DNA of 64,000 nt, taken from contig JACKCC010000007.1 of the NCBI GenBank assembly GCA_020634245.1, positions 124,001 to 188,000 on the forward strand. The letters run 5' to 3'. The notes beneath the pieces are model-generated. The model searched no databases. It was not told where the DNA came from and saw only the letters and a program-made list of their open reading frames with translations. The stretch comes from Ardenticatenaceae bacterium. GTDB lineage: Bacteria > Chloroflexota > Anaerolineae > Promineifilales > Promineifilaceae. Below are positions 8,963-17,729 of this stretch, piece after piece (position 1 is the stretch's first letter; the number at the start of each line of letters is the position of its first letter). Made by a program: the position numbers and the translations under genes.

Positions 8963-9520
8963 TTAGAAGAACGGCCGTATCACCGTTACGTCGCTAAATT
9001 GGGCCGCCAGCAGGGCCGGTACGGCTCGCAGCAGGGTAAGGAAGATGACGGTCAGGAGAACGGCCGTCCATCCCTTAAACCGCGCCAAATTTTCACCAGT
9101 GCGTACACCAATCCCCAGCAACAATATGAACCAGAACAGGTATAAATCCACATGCGTCAACAGCGATGACAGGTAGAGAACCAGCGCGCCATCGTTGGCG
9201 GGCGCAAAACCGGATAATCCCAGATAAGTAAGGAGCTGACCGCTGTTCCACATGGCGGCAATACGCACCACACTGCGAATGGCAAACGGCAGACTGGCCC
9301 AGGCGGCGACGTTAAGTACCTGACGGCTGCTGCCGCGCCCGCCCAGCATGGTCAAAATGAGATGCAGTACCCAGCCCAGTACCAGCCAACCCAGGTAAAC
9401 GCCCAGCAGGGCCATCACCGCCGGCAGCAGATAGGTGAAAACGGGGCCGCTGGTGGCGCTCATCGCCTGATAGAACTGGGCTTGCTGTTCCGGCGTGTAA
9501 TATTCAAACCCGGGTGGCAA
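8963..9520 (-). CDS. Yip1-family membrane protein (N-terminus apparently disrupted)
   Basis: The open frame encodes 185 residues with four to five hydrophobic segments, including LLPAVMALLGVYLGWLVLGW and LYLFWFILLLGIGVRTGENL, in the pattern of Yip1-domain proteins. These often accompany MacB-like ABC systems. The frame starts at a TTG without a good ribosome site and has no proper N-terminus. In the same frame it continues upstream as IEQADAASGRLLLPPGFEYY until a TGA. The typical N-terminal segment is found 125 bases further upstream in another frame (9645-9728). Either the gene has decayed by several indels or the sequence contains indel errors; the downstream body is intact. Confidence 0.7.
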   Translation of the reverse strand: MPPGFEYYTPEQQAQFYQAMSATSGPVFTYLLPAVMALLGVYLGWLVLGWVLHLILTMLGGRGSSRQVLNVAAWASLPFAIRSVVRIAAMWNSGQLLTYLGLSGFAPANDGALVLYLSSLLTHVDLYLFWFILLLGIGVRTGENLARFKGWTAVLLTVIFLTLLRAVPALLAAQFSDVTVIRPFF

Positions 9521-9644
9521 GAGTAACCGCCCGCTGGCTGCATCGGCTTGTTCAATTCACCAGCAACCAGGGCCAATGACGGCCGCCGCCACCAGAATGA
9601 GGATAGGGTCTGCCAGGTGACGTCGTTACAGTACCCGCAAATGC

Positions 9645-9728
9645 TCATTTGTCGAACAATACAGGCAGTATCCAGTCAAAATGCCAGCGGCTTCTGCGCT
9701 CAAATGCTGGGAGGGGAATATCGCTCAT
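9645..9728 (-). pseudogene. Detached N-terminal coding remnant of the Yip1-like gene
   Basis: An ATG at 9728 preceded by AGGAG at good spacing opens a 27-codon frame that includes RRSRWHFDWILPVLF and stops at TGA. An R-W-H-F-D-W-x-L-P-V-L-F stretch is what I expect at the start of Yip1-like proteins in such operons. Between 9520 and 9645 the continuation is spread over other frames, with ADPILILVAAAVIGP in the main frame and ALVAGEL in the next. Restoring a single frame needs about three small indels. This supports disruption or sequencing error rather than two genes. Confidence 0.6.
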
Positions 9729-9744
9729 AAACGCTCCTATATAC

Positions 9745-9808
9745 GCGGGGATTGGGGGGGGTAGGGAATAAAAAAATCCAGGGGAATCCCCAATCCCTTA
9801 ATCCCCGC
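9745..9808. terminator. G-rich hairpin after the pRiA4b-like gene
   Basis: GCGGGGATT (9745-9753) pairs with AATCCCCGC (9800-9808), whose last base is the first base of the downstream stop triplet. Inside it lie repeated GGGATT/AATCCC words and, on the - strand, GGGGATTCCCC followed closely by seven T. It fits a terminator for the gene ending at 9808. Confidence 0.6.
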
Positions 9809-10368
9809 TATCGTCTTAATGTCATTAAGGCCACATTGACCTTGTTTATGTCAAATATATCTGGCTGAAATGGAAGGCGAACCCAGCCCTGTTCCGTCAG
9901 GCGCATGGGACGCGTACGCTCTCCGAGCGATTCCCGAAACCGGGCATACCCCCGGCTGCCACCGCTGCCTTCCGGTGGACAAGCACTTTCACCGGCCAGG
10001 CAAATGGGATACGGCCGTGTCTCCCCCTCTATCCGCAACTCCAACTCAATATCATGGTCCCAACGGTCACCAAAATCATACTCATAGCGGAATCGTGTGG
10101 GTATATCATGCAGCAGGTCTTCCAAACATATCTGTTCGGCATTCTTTATACCGAGTTCCAACATCGTCGCCGGATCGCTCAATTCCGTTCCGTTCACATT
10201 AAACAAATACAAATGGTAATTACGCCATCCCATCACAATTTGCAAAGCGCGATGCAGTTCATAAAACGTTGCCGCGCTGCTAATCTGGAAGCGCCGCCAA
10301 ACAGGCGGCGTCACACCGATGAGCGTAATTTTCATCTGCAATACAGCCGGTTGATTGAGTTGTGACAT
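9808..10368 (-). CDS. Plasmid pRiA4b ORF-3-like protein (PF07929)
   Basis: A 186-residue soluble protein. The core VLQMKITLIGVTPPVWRRF near the N-terminus, then FYELHRALQIVMGW, and YEYDFGDRWDHDIELE in the middle are the signature blocks of the pRiA4b ORF-3/IS1096 TnpR-like family. Its biochemical role is unknown, although it is often met on mobile elements. The longest frame starts at 10455, but that extension would translate the terminator of the preceding gene. The ATG at 10368 is therefore preferred. No transposase or terminal repeats are nearby, so it does not mark an insertion sequence here. Confidence 0.8.
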   Translation of the reverse strand: MSQLNQPAVLQMKITLIGVTPPVWRRFQISSAATFYELHRALQIVMGWRNYHLYLFNVNGTELSDPATMLELGIKNAEQICLEDLLHDIPTRFRYEYDFGDRWDHDIELELRIEGETRPYPICLAGESACPPEGSGGSRGYARFRESLGERTRPMRLTEQGWVRLPFQPDIFDINKVNVALMTLRR

Positions 10369-10409
10369 CGGCGTGTCACCGGCCATCTCACTGCTCCTGC
10401 AAGCAAAAG

Positions 10410-10448
10410 CCCCAGGGGTGCAATCAAAAGCTGATTGTATCCCTGGGG
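10410..10448 (-). terminator. Rho-independent terminator of the PA14/SH3 gene
   Basis: Arms of 17 bases (10410-10426 and 10432-10448) pair with only two mismatches around a 5-base loop. On the - strand the stem is followed by CTTTTGCTTG. It starts 17 bases after the stop codon at 10466. Confidence 0.8.
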
Positions 10449-10465
10449 GGTTCATGATTAATTTG

Positions 10466-12250
10466 CTAATTGCCTACCGGCAAACTGGAAACGGGAACAC
10501 TTGTCACAACATAACGGGCGCTTACCCAGCCTTGAGAACCATTGGCCAAGACGATCTTTACCCAGGTACCGGCCGCATTGCGAACACCAGCCAGTGAATA
10601 AACCTGATTCAGGCTGACAATGGTGATAGCCGGATAGGATACATCCGGTCCCTGGCGCACATTGAGATAAAAAGCCGTCACGCGAGCCGTTGCCCCTGTA
10701 GGAACGGGCGTCGGTGTTGGCGTCGTCGGCGTGGGGTTGGTTTCAACAGCTAAATTGACAATGGGTATCGATGTAATGGTATAGACTGCACTGAGCCAGC
10801 CTTGAGTACCGTTGGGCAAGATGACCTTAATCCAGGTTGCGGCAGCATTGCGATAACCGGCCAACTGCAAAACATCGCCCCGGTTCAGTGTGGTGATAAT
10901 CCCGTAGTTTGTACCTGGACCTTGACGCACATTCAGGCGGTAGATGTTGACGGTAGCTGTTCCGGTCGTGGCTGGAATAGGTGTCGGCGAGGGTACCGAG
11001 CTAATTTGGCTGCGGGTCAACCGGGCACGAGCACCACCGCTGTTTTCATAATATTCCATCTTGATGACGGCATTACCGGTCGGTACGTCGATTTCACCAG
11101 TAATCTCCCCCGACTGATGATCGTACCAGGCATTGATGATTTGCTGGTTGTTCACCCAGACACGTACACCATCATCGGTATTGGCGGTAAACCGGTAACG
11201 GCCGGCCGTTAAGTAGATAGTACGTGTCCAGCGCACAGAGAAATTATCGGTGTTGATACCTGAAGCGGGTGAACCATTGCCCCAGTCAAAATCGATGTGA
11301 GCATCGTTGCGAACAAGCGTGGGTGTTCCGGACAGGTTTTTGTTGTTGTAATATTCGCCGCGCCACGTGGTAGTCGTGTCTCCACCGGATATTTTGGTGT
11401 AGGAAAGGTGCGCTTCTGCACCGCCAACACGTTCGTAGTATTCCATGCGAATGGGGACTGTGCCGCCAGGCAGATCGATTTCGGCGCTGTAGGCAGTGGC
11501 TCCCTGATCGAACCATTTGTCGATTATTAATTGGTTGTTGACCCATAACCGAACACCATCATCGGTATTGGTGGTAAAGCGGTAACGGCCGGCATCCAGG
11601 CTGAGATCGCGGGTCCAGCGTACGGAAAAATTGTCTGCGGCCACACCGCTGCCGGGTGAGCCCCCGCCCCAGTTGAAGTCGATGGAGCTATCGTTGCGGA
11701 CGAAGGCTGATGCGCCGGAAAGGTTGGCGTTGTTGAAGTATTCACCACGCCATTGGGTGATGGTTGTTGACACCGTTGTGATCGTTAATTTGGCAACGGC
11801 CGCACCACCTGCATCATAGTATTCCACCTTGACAACATGATCGCCGCTGCTGATATTGACCGTGGTACTCATCGTATGAACCTGACTGTCAGTCCAGGAA
11901 TCCAGAATGATGTTACCATCTAAATAGATGCGCATCCCATCATCCATCGTGGCATCGAACCGGTAAGTACCGCCGGTAAAATTGATCGTTTTCTTCCAGC
12001 GGGCCGAGAATTGATCACTCGTAATGTCGCCTGGCGCACCCTGGCTCCAATCGTGATCGATATTGTCTTCTTGACGGACAATGACGGGATCGCCAGCCAG
12101 GTTTTTGTTGTTCCAATATTTGGCTTGCCAGGTTGAATCAGCCGCCAAAGAGGAGCGAGTTTGTACCAATAAAATTGAAATGACCAGCAGAAGGGCCGCC
12201 CCCAGGCCAGTCCGCCACTTATTTTTTTGCCTAAACAGTTTGTTAACCAT
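10466..12250 (-). CDS. Secreted protein with three PA14 and two SH3 domains
   Basis: A 594-residue exported protein. The signal sequence (about 1-37) ends at SSLAA. Three consecutive PA14-like beta-barrel domains start at WQAKYWNNKNL, WRGEYFNNANL and WRGEYYNNKNL. Each has the DDGMRIYLDG / DDGVRLWVNN loop and an 'IKMEYYE' closing strand. Two bacterial SH3 domains follow (LNVRQGPGTNYG..GWLSA and LNVRQGPDVSYP..GWVSA), joined by a Thr/Pro linker. PA14 domains usually bind carbohydrate and SH3b domains bind cell-wall or peptide ligands, so an envelope or matrix adhesin role is likely. The start was moved from 12340 to the ATG at 12250, which has GGAG upstream and leads directly into the signal peptide. 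Confidence 0.9.
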   Translation of the reverse strand: MVNKLFRQKNKWRTGLGAALLLVISILLVQTRSSLAADSTWQAKYWNNKNLAGDPVIVRQEDNIDHDWSQGAPGDITSDQFSARWKKTINFTGGTYRFDATMDDGMRIYLDGNIILDSWTDSQVHTMSTTVNISSGDHVVKVEYYDAGGAAVAKLTITTVSTTITQWRGEYFNNANLSGASAFVRNDSSIDFNWGGGSPGSGVAADNFSVRWTRDLSLDAGRYRFTTNTDDGVRLWVNNQLIIDKWFDQGATAYSAEIDLPGGTVPIRMEYYERVGGAEAHLSYTKISGGDTTTTWRGEYYNNKNLSGTPTLVRNDAHIDFDWGNGSPASGINTDNFSVRWTRTIYLTAGRYRFTANTDDGVRVWVNNQQIINAWYDHQSGEITGEIDVPTGNAVIKMEYYENSGGARARLTRSQISSVPSPTPIPATTGTATVNIYRLNVRQGPGTNYGIITTLNRGDVLQLAGYRNAAATWIKVILPNGTQGWLSAVYTITSIPIVNLAVETNPTPTTPTPTPVPTGATARVTAFYLNVRQGPDVSYPAITIVSLNQVYSLAGVRNAAGTWVKIVLANGSQGWVSARYVVTSVPVSSLPVGN

Positions 12251-12423
12251 TACCAATCTCCTTCGAGAACCACTCATTAAACGGAGAATACAAAGGTAAG
12301 AGAGGAAGGATACAATACGTATTCTCCATTGCTGACACACAAATCGCCCAAGCCAAACTCAGGCATAGTATTATGATAATGGGATACGGCCGTATCCACA
12401 TCAGTCTTAAGATAGATCAAAAA

Positions 12424-12443
12424 GACCGCCTTTTGTGGCGGTC
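12424..12443 (-). terminator. Terminator of the two-component operon
   Basis: GACCGCC and GGCGGTC pair perfectly around a 6-base loop. On the - strand the stem is followed by TTTTTGAT. It lies about 30 bases beyond the response-regulator stop codon. Confidence 0.85.
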
Positions 12444-12475
12444 AATGTAAGACAAATGTTGTAGGCAGCCTGATT

Positions 12476-13129
12476 TTACGGCTCATCCAGGCTGGTTAAT
12501 CCGTGCCGCAAAGCGTAAAGAGCCGCCTGGGTGCGGTTCTCCAGGCTCAGTTTGTCGAGGATGTGGCTGATGTGGGTTCGTACCGTCCGTTCACTGATGG
12601 TGAGCAAATCGGCGATTTCCTGGTTGGAGAGGCCATGAGCAACGTGACGCAAAATATCATTTTCCCGATCGGTCAGGGGTTCTTCGAGCGAAGCCGACGG
12701 CCGTTTCAGTGCCTGCATCATTTTGAAAGCAATAGAAGGCTGCATGAAGGGACGACCATGATGGACGGCATGAATCGCCTCAACCAATTCTTCCGGTGTA
12801 GAATCTTTCATTAAATAACCGAGTGCACCATTTTGCACGGCCGTTACCACTGCTTCCTCATCACTGGAACTGGTCAATACCAGAATGTGAACGTCGGAAT
12901 AATCATTTTTTAGTTCCGTAATGACTTCCAGTCCGCCGCGGCGCGGCATTTGCAAATCCAATAACAGCACGTCCGGCAGCAGCGCCCGATAAAGCGCCGC
13001 CGCTTCTACACCGTCAACCGCTTCGCCAACCACTTCCAGACCCGGTTCGGTTAGCAGCAGCGTGCGGATGCCTTTGCGCACCACCGTATGATCGTCGGCA
13101 ATGAGAACGCGAATTGTCCCACTCATCAT
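12476..13129 (-). CDS. NarL/LuxR-family response regulator
   Basis: 217 residues. The N-terminal receiver domain has acidic residues in LIADDHTV and the phosphoacceptor D58 in VLLLDLQMP, with a switch region LVLTSSSDE and K in GYLMKDSTPEE. The C-terminal LuxR-type helix-turn-helix spans about 145-210 (LTDRENDILRHVAHGLSNQE followed by IADLLTISERTVRTHISHIL). It is the expected output partner of the kinase encoded 34 bases upstream. AAAGGA lies just before the tandem ATG codons at 13129 and 13126. Confidence 0.95.
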   Translation of the reverse strand: MMSGTIRVLIADDHTVVRKGIRTLLLTEPGLEVVGEAVDGVEAAALYRALLPDVLLLDLQMPRRGGLEVITELKNDYSDVHILVLTSSSDEEAVVTAVQNGALGYLMKDSTPEELVEAIHAVHHGRPFMQPSIAFKMMQALKRPSASLEEPLTDRENDILRHVAHGLSNQEIADLLTISERTVRTHISHILDKLSLENRTQAALYALRHGLTSLDEP

Positions 13130-13163
13130 TCAATCCTTTGCCCAAGCAGGCAAACAGTCCTGC

Positions 13164-14723
13164 TCATTCGTGCTGATAAATCACATCCACAAAATTGCCG
13201 GGGTACAAACGAACCGTCACCGTGCAGCCCTGACCAGGGGAAGACACGATTTCCAATGTTCCGCCCCGGCTTTCAGCCCGTTGGCGCATGTTGGCCAGCC
13301 CCATGCCGCCCTGAAACATGGCTGCATCCGGATCAAAGCCACGGCCGTTATCAGTTACTACTAATCGTACAGCCCCGTCAGGCTCTTGCGCGATTTGCAC
13401 CGTTACGGCCGTGGCGTCTGCATGTTTCAGCGCGTTATTCAACGCTTCCTGAGCAATATGATACAACGTTTCTTCCACTGTCGGCAGCAGCGGCGGCAGG
13501 TTCTCGGCCAGCAGGCGGGCATCAACGCCAGCCCGCTTTTCAACGGCATCCAGCCGATGCTGCAACGTCTCAACCAGGCCATCAAGCTGAAGAGCTAACG
13601 GCCGTAACCGGTACAACAGCAGCCGCATCTCCTTCAACGCCTGCTGCGAGGTCAAGCTCAATTCAGCCAAAGTTTCATCCAGCAGCTCTGGATTACTGCC
13701 CGATTTAGCCAGTCGGCGGCCGGCAACAGCCAGCAAACTCATGCTGTACAGCGCCTGGGAAACAGAGTCGTGCAAGTCCCTGGCCAGCCGGTTGCGCTCT
13801 TCCATCACCGCCAGCTGCTCCGCCTTCTGGCGCAGGCGATGACTTTCAATGATCGCCGCCATTTGGTCGGCCGTTGAATCGAGCAGCTCAATATTTTCCG
13901 GTGATAACGGCCGCTGCCTTTCCCAAAAGGCGCTCAAAACACCGATGCTGTGCCCTTTCACCCGCATCCGTACCCCGACAAAGGCGTTCAGGCCAGACTG
14001 GCGGAAAATGGGCCGGGTGTATGCGTTGGCCCGGATATCGGTGACCACAACCGGTGTTTTTTTCTTGAGTACTTGTCCAGCTAACCCGACATCGGCGGGA
14101 GCGGCCGTCAACTCCTTTTGCATGGCTTCGGTTAAGCCAAAGTGACCCGCAAGGTGCAAATGTTCACCGCTTTCGTCGAGTAAATGAACCATGCCCACCG
14201 CTGCCTGCACGGCCGTTAACACCCGCTGCAGCGCCCGCATAACCATTGTGTTCAAATCAAGCGATTCACTGGCCACCTGCATCACATCATACAATGCCTT
14301 GAGCTTTCGCATCCGGTCGGCCATTTGCCGCTCCAACCCCTGGTAAGCCAGGATATGGTCGGTCACGTCATGCAAGATGAGGATGAATTGAAGCGTAGCG
14401 GAAGACTGGGGATACGGCCGTACCAGCAAATCCCAATAAGTCTCTGCCCCGCCGCGACGGATGTTAACGGTTTCGGTTTGCACCGGTTCGCCCGCTTGCA
14501 GTTGCTGCAAAAATGGTTCCAAAAGACGCCGGGCATCGGGCCACAGCGTCGGCAAACTGGCTCCAACTAATGATTCAAGCGGCCTGCCTGGATGAAACTG
14601 GGCAATAAATTGAGCAAAGCTTTGATTATGCCAGATGAGATTAAAGGTTGAGTCCAAAATGGCAGCGCTGGCAGCCAACTCAGTTAACAAATCGGGGAAA
14701 AAGTCAGGGTTTTGGGTACTCAT
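13164..14723 (-). CDS. Cytoplasmic PAS-GAF histidine kinase (HisKA_3 type)
   Basis: 519 residues with no membrane segment. A PAS-like domain (about 10-125, LAASAAILDSTFNLIWHNQ) and a GAF domain (about 145-295) precede the HisKA_3 dimerisation domain with ERNRLARDLHDSVSQALYS, in which His318 is the phosphorylated residue. The HATPase_c domain ends the protein with N-box EALNNALKHADA, VTDNGRGFD and GMGLANMRQRAE. Kinases of this NarX/LiaS/DegS-like group pair with NarL regulators, and the regulator gene follows directly. The sensed signal is probably intracellular or a diffusible small molecule bound by GAF/PAS. Confidence 0.95.
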   Translation of the reverse strand: MSTQNPDFFPDLLTELAASAAILDSTFNLIWHNQSFAQFIAQFHPGRPLESLVGASLPTLWPDARRLLEPFLQQLQAGEPVQTETVNIRRGGAETYWDLLVRPYPQSSATLQFILILHDVTDHILAYQGLERQMADRMRKLKALYDVMQVASESLDLNTMVMRALQRVLTAVQAAVGMVHLLDESGEHLHLAGHFGLTEAMQKELTAAPADVGLAGQVLKKKTPVVVTDIRANAYTRPIFRQSGLNAFVGVRMRVKGHSIGVLSAFWERQRPLSPENIELLDSTADQMAAIIESHRLRQKAEQLAVMEERNRLARDLHDSVSQALYSMSLLAVAGRRLAKSGSNPELLDETLAELSLTSQQALKEMRLLLYRLRPLALQLDGLVETLQHRLDAVEKRAGVDARLLAENLPPLLPTVEETLYHIAQEALNNALKHADATAVTVQIAQEPDGAVRLVVTDNGRGFDPDAAMFQGGMGLANMRQRAESRGGTLEIVSSPGQGCTVTVRLYPGNFVDVIYQHE

Positions 14724-14759
14724 CAGATGGAGACCGTTCGCAAATTTTCACCAAACCAA

Positions 14760-15821
14760 TTACAACCATTTTTTGTGACGGAAAAAGAGGATCATGGAAA
14801 CGGCCGTGATCAGCACTACCCCCCAAACAGTCCAGTAACCCCAGCGCCAATGCAGCTCCGGCATATAGGCAAAATTCATCCCGTAAAGGCTGGTAACAAA
14901 GGTAATGGGGATAAAAATAGTCGAAATCACCGTCAAAACCTTCATAACCTCATTCAATTTATTGCTCAGGCCAGAAAGATAAATATCCAGCAGCCCGGAA
15001 ACGATGTCCCGGTACGTTTCCAGCGTGTCAATCACCTGGATGGTATGTTCATACACGTCACGCAAATAAATCAGCGTTCCCTGGTCAAAAAGGTCTGATT
15101 CGCCGCGCTGTAATGCACCGATGACTTCGCGCAAAGGCCAGACAGTACGGCGCAGATAAAGCAGTTCCCGCTTAAGATGCTGAATTTCTTCCAGCGTATC
15201 ACGGTTGGCATTGGTGATCAAATCATCTTCCAAATCTTCAATCCTGTCTCCCAGGTTTTCCAGGATGACAAAGTAGTTATCTACAACCACATCCAAAAGG
15301 GAGTAAGCCAGATAATCAACACCTTGCCGGCGCAGGCGGCTCTGTTCATTTTCCAGACGCTGGCGCAGAGCCTGAAATGTGTCGTCTTCCTGCTCTTCAA
15401 AAGTGAGGACGAATGTTTTTCCCAGGACAATGCTGATTTGTTCGGGTTGAATACGGCCGTTTTCCCCCAAGGTGAGCGCCTTCAGGATTAAGTAGACATA
15501 ATCGTCGTATTGTTCCAACTTGGGCCGCTGGTCGGTATTCAAAATATCTTCCAGCAGCAGTGGATGAATGCCAAAAAACTGGCCGATGGCCTCAATCACG
15601 GCCACGTCATGCAGGCCGGCCACCGTCACCCAGGTGTGGGTCTGCACATCTTTGACCATCGTTAAATCGGCCACATCACCAATTTGCCGCTTGCTGTAAT
15701 GGCTTTCATTGTAGTCAACGGCCATAACCAGCGCCTGTTCCATCTTTTGTTCACCTAGATGAACCAGCGTTCCCGGCAAATTGCCTGCTTTTTCAGCTCG
15801 GCTGCGGATATTTTTTCTCAT
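14760..15821 (-). CDS. corA: CorA-family magnesium/divalent cation transporter
   Basis: About 353 residues. A long soluble alpha/beta and helical N-terminal domain precedes two C-terminal membrane helices. The family-defining YGMN motif lies at the end of the first (FVTSLYGMNFAYMPEL), and a basic tail (RHKKWL) follows the second. The protein works as a homopentameric Mg2+ channel with intracellular Mg2+ gating. The longest frame starts at 15842. AGAGGA precedes the paired ATG codons at 15824 and 15821, and the second has better spacing. It is probably its own transcription unit, with a word-hairpin at its 5' side. Confidence 0.93.
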   Translation of the reverse strand: MRKNIRSRAEKAGNLPGTLVHLGEQKMEQALVMAVDYNESHYSKRQIGDVADLTMVKDVQTHTWVTVAGLHDVAVIEAIGQFFGIHPLLLEDILNTDQRPKLEQYDDYVYLILKALTLGENGRIQPEQISIVLGKTFVLTFEEQEDDTFQALRQRLENEQSRLRRQGVDYLAYSLLDVVVDNYFVILENLGDRIEDLEDDLITNANRDTLEEIQHLKRELLYLRRTVWPLREVIGALQRGESDLFDQGTLIYLRDVYEHTIQVIDTLETYRDIVSGLLDIYLSGLSNKLNEVMKVLTVISTIFIPITFVTSLYGMNFAYMPELHWRWGYWTVWGVVLITAVSMILFFRHKKWL

Positions 15822-15860
15822 CATTTCCTCTGTCCGCCCCACTTAGTAAGTGACCAATGG

Positions 15861-15910
15861 CAAGTTGGCAAGTACTTTTAACCAGAGAAAACTTGCCACT
15901 TGCCAACTTG
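15861..15910. repeat. Intergenic inverted repeat (CAAGTTGGCAAGT)
   Basis: A perfect 13-base inverted repeat, CAAGTTGGCAAGT at 15861-15873 and ACTTGCCAACTTG at 15898-15910, has a 24-base loop. The arms contain the internally repeated word GGCAAGT. It lies 37 bases after the last MscS gene and 39 bases before the corA start. It may terminate the upstream operon, although no long T-run is present. Confidence 0.75.
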
Positions 15911-15946
15911 CAGAATGTCAGATTATGGCCATTGTCAACATAATAA

Positions 15947-16762
15947 TCAATCAAACAAAGACAAGCCCGCCCCGGCAAACCGTTCGTGAACCAGCGCCAG
16001 CAAACGGGGCAGCATGTCGGCTGCTTTGCCAAATTTCGTTTTGGTGACCAGGGTCAGCTCTGCCTGCTGGCCAATAACACCTGATTCGCTGATGATTTGC
16101 CACGGTTCTAGCAAATTGGGCAGAAGCACAACAGCTTCCTGGCCCAGTTCTTCCAGCAGCACCAGGGCATGGGGCAGATCTTCAGCCGATGTTTTTAGTT
16201 TCACGTGCGCCATTGAAAAACGGCCGCGGCTGAAATTGCGGACGACGCGCACCTCGCCGTTAGGCACGGTGAACAATTCACCAGTGGGGGCACGCACGTG
16301 AGTGGTCCGCAAGTTAACAGCTTCAATAACTCCTTCTACCGGCCCCCCGCTCATGCCCAACAGTTCTACTTTTTCGCCTACGTCAAATGTATCTTCGAAC
16401 ATAAAGCTGATACCGGTAAGAAAATCGCTCAGCAACGGCCGTGCCCCCAACCCAAACGCCGCGCTAAACAAACCAATCATCCAAATCAACGTATCAGTCT
16501 CTACCGCCATCGACAGACTCGCAAAGGTGGCCGTAGCAAAAGCCAAAAAAGTGATGGCACTGGCCACCAGGCCACGCAAAGTCGCCAGGCGCTCTGGACG
16601 GGAACGGCGCTGCTCCGGCGAGAAGCGATCCAGGTAAACTAGCCGCGCTGTTCGTCCCGACAAGCGATGGACAATCCAGGCTACCAGATAAAAAATGGCC
16701 ACGCGCAGCGCATAACTCCACCACACTGGCGACGTAAATGCCAATTGGACAGACTCAATCAT
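15947..16762 (-). CDS. MscS-family mechanosensitive channel (second copy)
   Basis: 271 residues with three or so membrane segments (WWSYALRVAIFYLVAWIVH, LRGLVASAITFLAFATATFA, LIWMIGLFSAAFGLGARPLL). The third, Gly/Ala-rich one is the pore-helix counterpart. A beta-domain follows (SFMFEDTFDVGEKVELLG...GVIEAVNLRTTHVRAPTGEL). The longer frame from 17098 is spurious because it runs antiparallel in register to the upstream MscS gene. The ATG at 16762 overlaps the end of that gene by 8 bases and gives a normal MscS N-terminus. It is the last gene of the antiporter-UspA-MscS-MscS operon. Confidence 0.88.
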   Translation of the reverse strand: MIESVQLAFTSPVWWSYALRVAIFYLVAWIVHRLSGRTARLVYLDRFSPEQRRSRPERLATLRGLVASAITFLAFATATFASLSMAVETDTLIWMIGLFSAAFGLGARPLLSDFLTGISFMFEDTFDVGEKVELLGMSGGPVEGVIEAVNLRTTHVRAPTGELFTVPNGEVRVVRNFSRGRFSMAHVKLKTSAEDLPHALVLLEELGQEAVVLLPNLLEPWQIISESGVIGQQAELTLVTKTKFGKAADMLPRLLALVHERFAGAGLSLFD

Positions 16763-17729
16763 CTTGCGCCTCAATCTTAAACGAGCCAGTTTGCTCCAAA
16801 CGCTGGCGCTGGCGGGCCAGGGCCGGCTTACCCTCGCGCCAATGGTTAAATTCGCGAACGGTTTCATAAGCGAAGTCGATATCGTCATGCTGGGCGAAGG
16901 CACGCAGAATCGCTTCCCACATTTGCTGTTCACTGTTGCGGCGCTGCCGCGGATTGACCAGATAACGCATGGTAAGTAGCACACCGCTGCCTTCAACTTT
17001 GGTGTAAACGGTGGGAGCAACGTTGCCGTAGGAGATGACAAACCGTTTGCCGGCTTTACGGCCGTATGCCTTCGCTTCTTCCTCCACTTCCGGTGCATGC
17101 TCTTTTACCACGCGGGAAACAATTGCTTTGGCCAGCTCCCAGTTACTCTCGAATGTAACCATCACCGGGATTTCATTCCAAATGTAAGGCAGCCCATGAC
17201 TGAAATTGGCTACCGCCTCACGGAAGACAACACCGTTGGGCAAGTGAACCACGCGGCCGGTACTTTGTTCTGCGTCAATGCGTGCGCCAATTTCCAACAA
17301 ACTGAAAGCAAAAAGGCGCACGTCGATAACATCCCCGGCGTGGCCGTTGATTTCAATACGGTCACCAACGGTAAACGGCCGTCGCCAGATAATAAACGCC
17401 CACGCCGCCAGATTTACAATCAAATCCTGTAAGGCAATGGCAATACCGGCCGACAACAGCCCTAAATACGTCGCCAGTGACTGCACACCCTCCAGCCAAA
17501 GCCGCCCCACCAAAAAGATGCCTAAAATGACGACAAAATACTCGGTTCCCTTGCTCCAGGAATACAAAGCCCGTGTATCCTCCCGGAACCGGCGGTTGAC
17601 AATCCGCAGCAAAATCAGACGCAGCAGAATCAATGCCAAAATAATGAGCAGCGAATTCAACAGCCGGGCCTGCATGTTCGGGTGCAAGTTCAGGTAACGC
17701 TGCAAGGAGTCGCGAATGATTTCTATCAT
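16755..17729 (-). CDS. MscS-family mechanosensitive channel (first copy)
   Basis: 324 residues. Three or four membrane segments occupy about 20-120, with the pore-lining helix around YLGLLSAGIAIALQDLIVNL. A beta-domain with PFTVGDRIEINGHAGDVIDV and a C-terminal alpha/beta domain follow. It releases osmolytes on membrane tension. It overlaps the UspA gene by ATGA (17726-17729) and the second MscS gene by 8 bases, so all are translationally coupled. The two MscS proteins are divergent paralogues and could form channels of different conductance or a mixed one. Confidence 0.93.
   Translation of the reverse strand: MIEIIRDSLQRYLNLHPNMQARLLNSLLIILALILLRLILLRIVNRRFREDTRALYSWSKGTEYFVVILGIFLVGRLWLEGVQSLATYLGLLSAGIAIALQDLIVNLAAWAFIIWRRPFTVGDRIEINGHAGDVIDVRLFAFSLLEIGARIDAEQSTGRVVHLPNGVVFREAVANFSHGLPYIWNEIPVMVTFESNWELAKAIVSRVVKEHAPEVEEEAKAYGRKAGKRFVISYGNVAPTVYTKVEGSGVLLTMRYLVNPRQRRNSEQQMWEAILRAFAQHDDIDFAYETVREFNHWREGKPALARQRQRLEQTGSFKIEAQDD

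Noticed and set aside
9808..10368. IS1096-type insertion sequence suggested by the pRiA4b-like protein
   Set aside because: No transposase, terminal inverted repeats or target duplication are visible nearby.
16763..17098. N-terminal extension of the second MscS gene
   Set aside because: The extension is an alternate frame of the first MscS gene and has low-complexity, non-homologous sequence. The ATG at 16762 gives a normal N-terminus.
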